In this document: positions 63,090 to 64,000 of the stretch, piece after piece
How positions within the stretch are numbered: position 1 is the first letter of the stretch
How the letters are laid out: every line of letters starts with the position of its first letter
NCBI GenBank assembly: GCA_003194525.1
Contig: NBIV01000200.1
Span: forward strand, 1 to 64,000
DNA length: 64,000 bases
DNA from: Gracilariopsis chorda
Taxonomy: Eukaryota; Rhodophyta; Florideophyceae; Gracilariales; Gracilariaceae
Reading direction: 5' to 3'
Notes under the pieces: generated by a model
Told to the model about the DNA's origin: nothing
Database searches by the model: none
The model's input: the letters and a program-made list of their open reading frames with translations, nothing else
Translations under genes and position numbers: made by a program

Positions 63090-64000
63090 TACAGACGCAC
63101 TTTTTCATAGTATGAAAGGTTGAGGCTTGCATATCCTTGGAGCCTTGCGAAGTATATCTCCGATGTAGATAGCTGTGATGCAAAATGGATCTGATTTGGG
63201 GCTCTCAGAAGAAACGTGCCCTCTTTTTCCAAGTGAATGGCCAGTGGCTATATTTTAGGTATGATTTTCACATGGAAACACTCAAAGATTCCCCAAGCAG
63301 CCTTTATCACGCCCACCACACGCGCAAGCATGTACGCACGAATGTAGTCCCGCACTTGCCGCTGTTTTTGTTGCTCTTTCTGCGTCCTGTCTTATTAGCT
63401 CCACTCAGATTGGCACGACCTCCTGAGCTTTGGGCTTCTTAAAGGCGTACTTCATCGAATAGACCACTGCGCCCTCTCCTGGCGTGCGTTTTAAGTTTAT
63501 ATGAGAGCGGTTATTCTTGGTCAGAATTGGATTTTACGGCACAATCTTGAAGTCTTGTGCTCTTCTCATGCCATTCATCACGCGATTCATGCCTTCTTCA
63601 ATGTACATCTCCGGCACAACCATGTTGCTGTTGTATCCAAACTAGCACCGCCCAGCGCGATTTCGGCAATAGGGGGAGTGGCGATGCATTTGCGTGGAAC
63701 GAATAAGGCCACGCAGCACGTCTTCTTAACCAGGAGGAGAAACGTCTGCACGAATCAGTTCGTCGATCACGTCAAAGTTTTCAATCACGCCTCCTTTGAG
63801 GCACCCAAGGATGTGGTGATGAGGCCCATTGCGTTCTTGAAACTTAAGCTTTAGTGCAAGCCCCAATCATTTCATTCCAAAGGTGTACTCCGAGTTCTTC
63901 TCCGAGTCCTTTGTGAAAGCATTGGCGTACTGGTTGTACACCCTCCCAATCAGGTCCGGTCTGTTAAACCGTCGAGGGCGGTTACTCTGTGTGGTAAATG
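63090..64000 (-). pseudogene. Helitron Rep-domain remnant, cut by the window end
   Basis: The minus strand from 64,000 reads SNRPRRFNRPDLIGRVYNQY, then a GPHHHILGCLKGGVIENFDV segment (HUH block near 63,815), MHRHSPIAEIALGG, and much further on a block like SSASQPSTLERYFARPEAYA near 63,150. These match the intact RepHel (residues about 790-1,085) in order. Stops occur near 63,870 and 63,730. It is the same family as the 35 kb element. The part upstream of Rep should lie beyond 64,000. Confidence 0.8.

Overview
This is a repeat-dominated stretch of a eukaryotic nuclear genome with a few compact host genes. Roughly the first 50 kb is layered transposable elements; the last 13 kb carries host-type genes: a MYDGF-like secreted protein split by two short introns, the TFIIIC subunit GTF3C5/Sfc1, and a two-finger C2H2 protein. 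Introns are short (86 and 88 nt, GTATGT or GTACGT donors, a TACTAAC branch site in one). A repeat-rich alga, perhaps a red alga, would fit; that is inference and the species cannot be fixed from this window.

Layout. 1-2.3 kb: nothing recognised. 2.3-5.4 kb: decayed Ty1/copia element on the minus strand (protease, integrase, RT, RNase H in that order), interrupted by a non-autonomous Helitron (4.57-5.04 kb). 5.4-6.3 kb: more Helitron ends and a second non-autonomous copy. 6.5-8.9 kb: truncated Helitron with a broken gene. 8.9-31.16 kb: a decayed Ty3/gypsy chromovirus (gypsy-1), split by a second chromovirus (gypsy-2, 16,977-28,660) nested in its 3' region. Both encode Gag, protease, RT/RNase H, integrase and a C-terminal chromodomain, and both carry a related antisense reading frame between pol and the 3' LTR. 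31.16-32 kb: DNA-transposon fragment. 32-35 kb: unassigned.

35.0-41.68 kb: an apparently intact autonomous Helitron encoding an uninterrupted 1,807-residue RepHel protein, bounded by a 16-bp inverted repeat on the left and a double hairpin on the right, the architecture described for Helentron/HINE elements. A non-autonomous relative abuts it head to tail (41.68-42.14 kb). 42.15-42.72 kb: decayed protein-kinase-like fragment. 42.84-43.1 kb: 68-bp tandem repeat. 43.39-48.27 kb: a second, diverged and broken Helitron. 48.3-49.16 kb: solo LTR of gypsy-2. 49.16-50.0 kb: second copy of the DNA-transposon fragment, inverted. 62.1-62.55 kb and 63.1-64.0 kb: further Helitron pieces on the minus strand.

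Most unusual: (1) gypsy-2's internal region is packed with short perfect hairpins, mostly CCNNN-loop-NNNGG, across coding and non-coding parts alike; (2) the antisense gene shared by two diverged chromoviruses; (3) the spliced MYDGF-like gene, invisible to single-ORF annotation; (4) an acidic tail for the TFIIIC subunit encoded just past its stop in another frame; (5) head-to-tail Helitron junctions. Element boundaries were placed by comparing copies inside the window and are good to about 5-20 nt. No alignments or searches were run.
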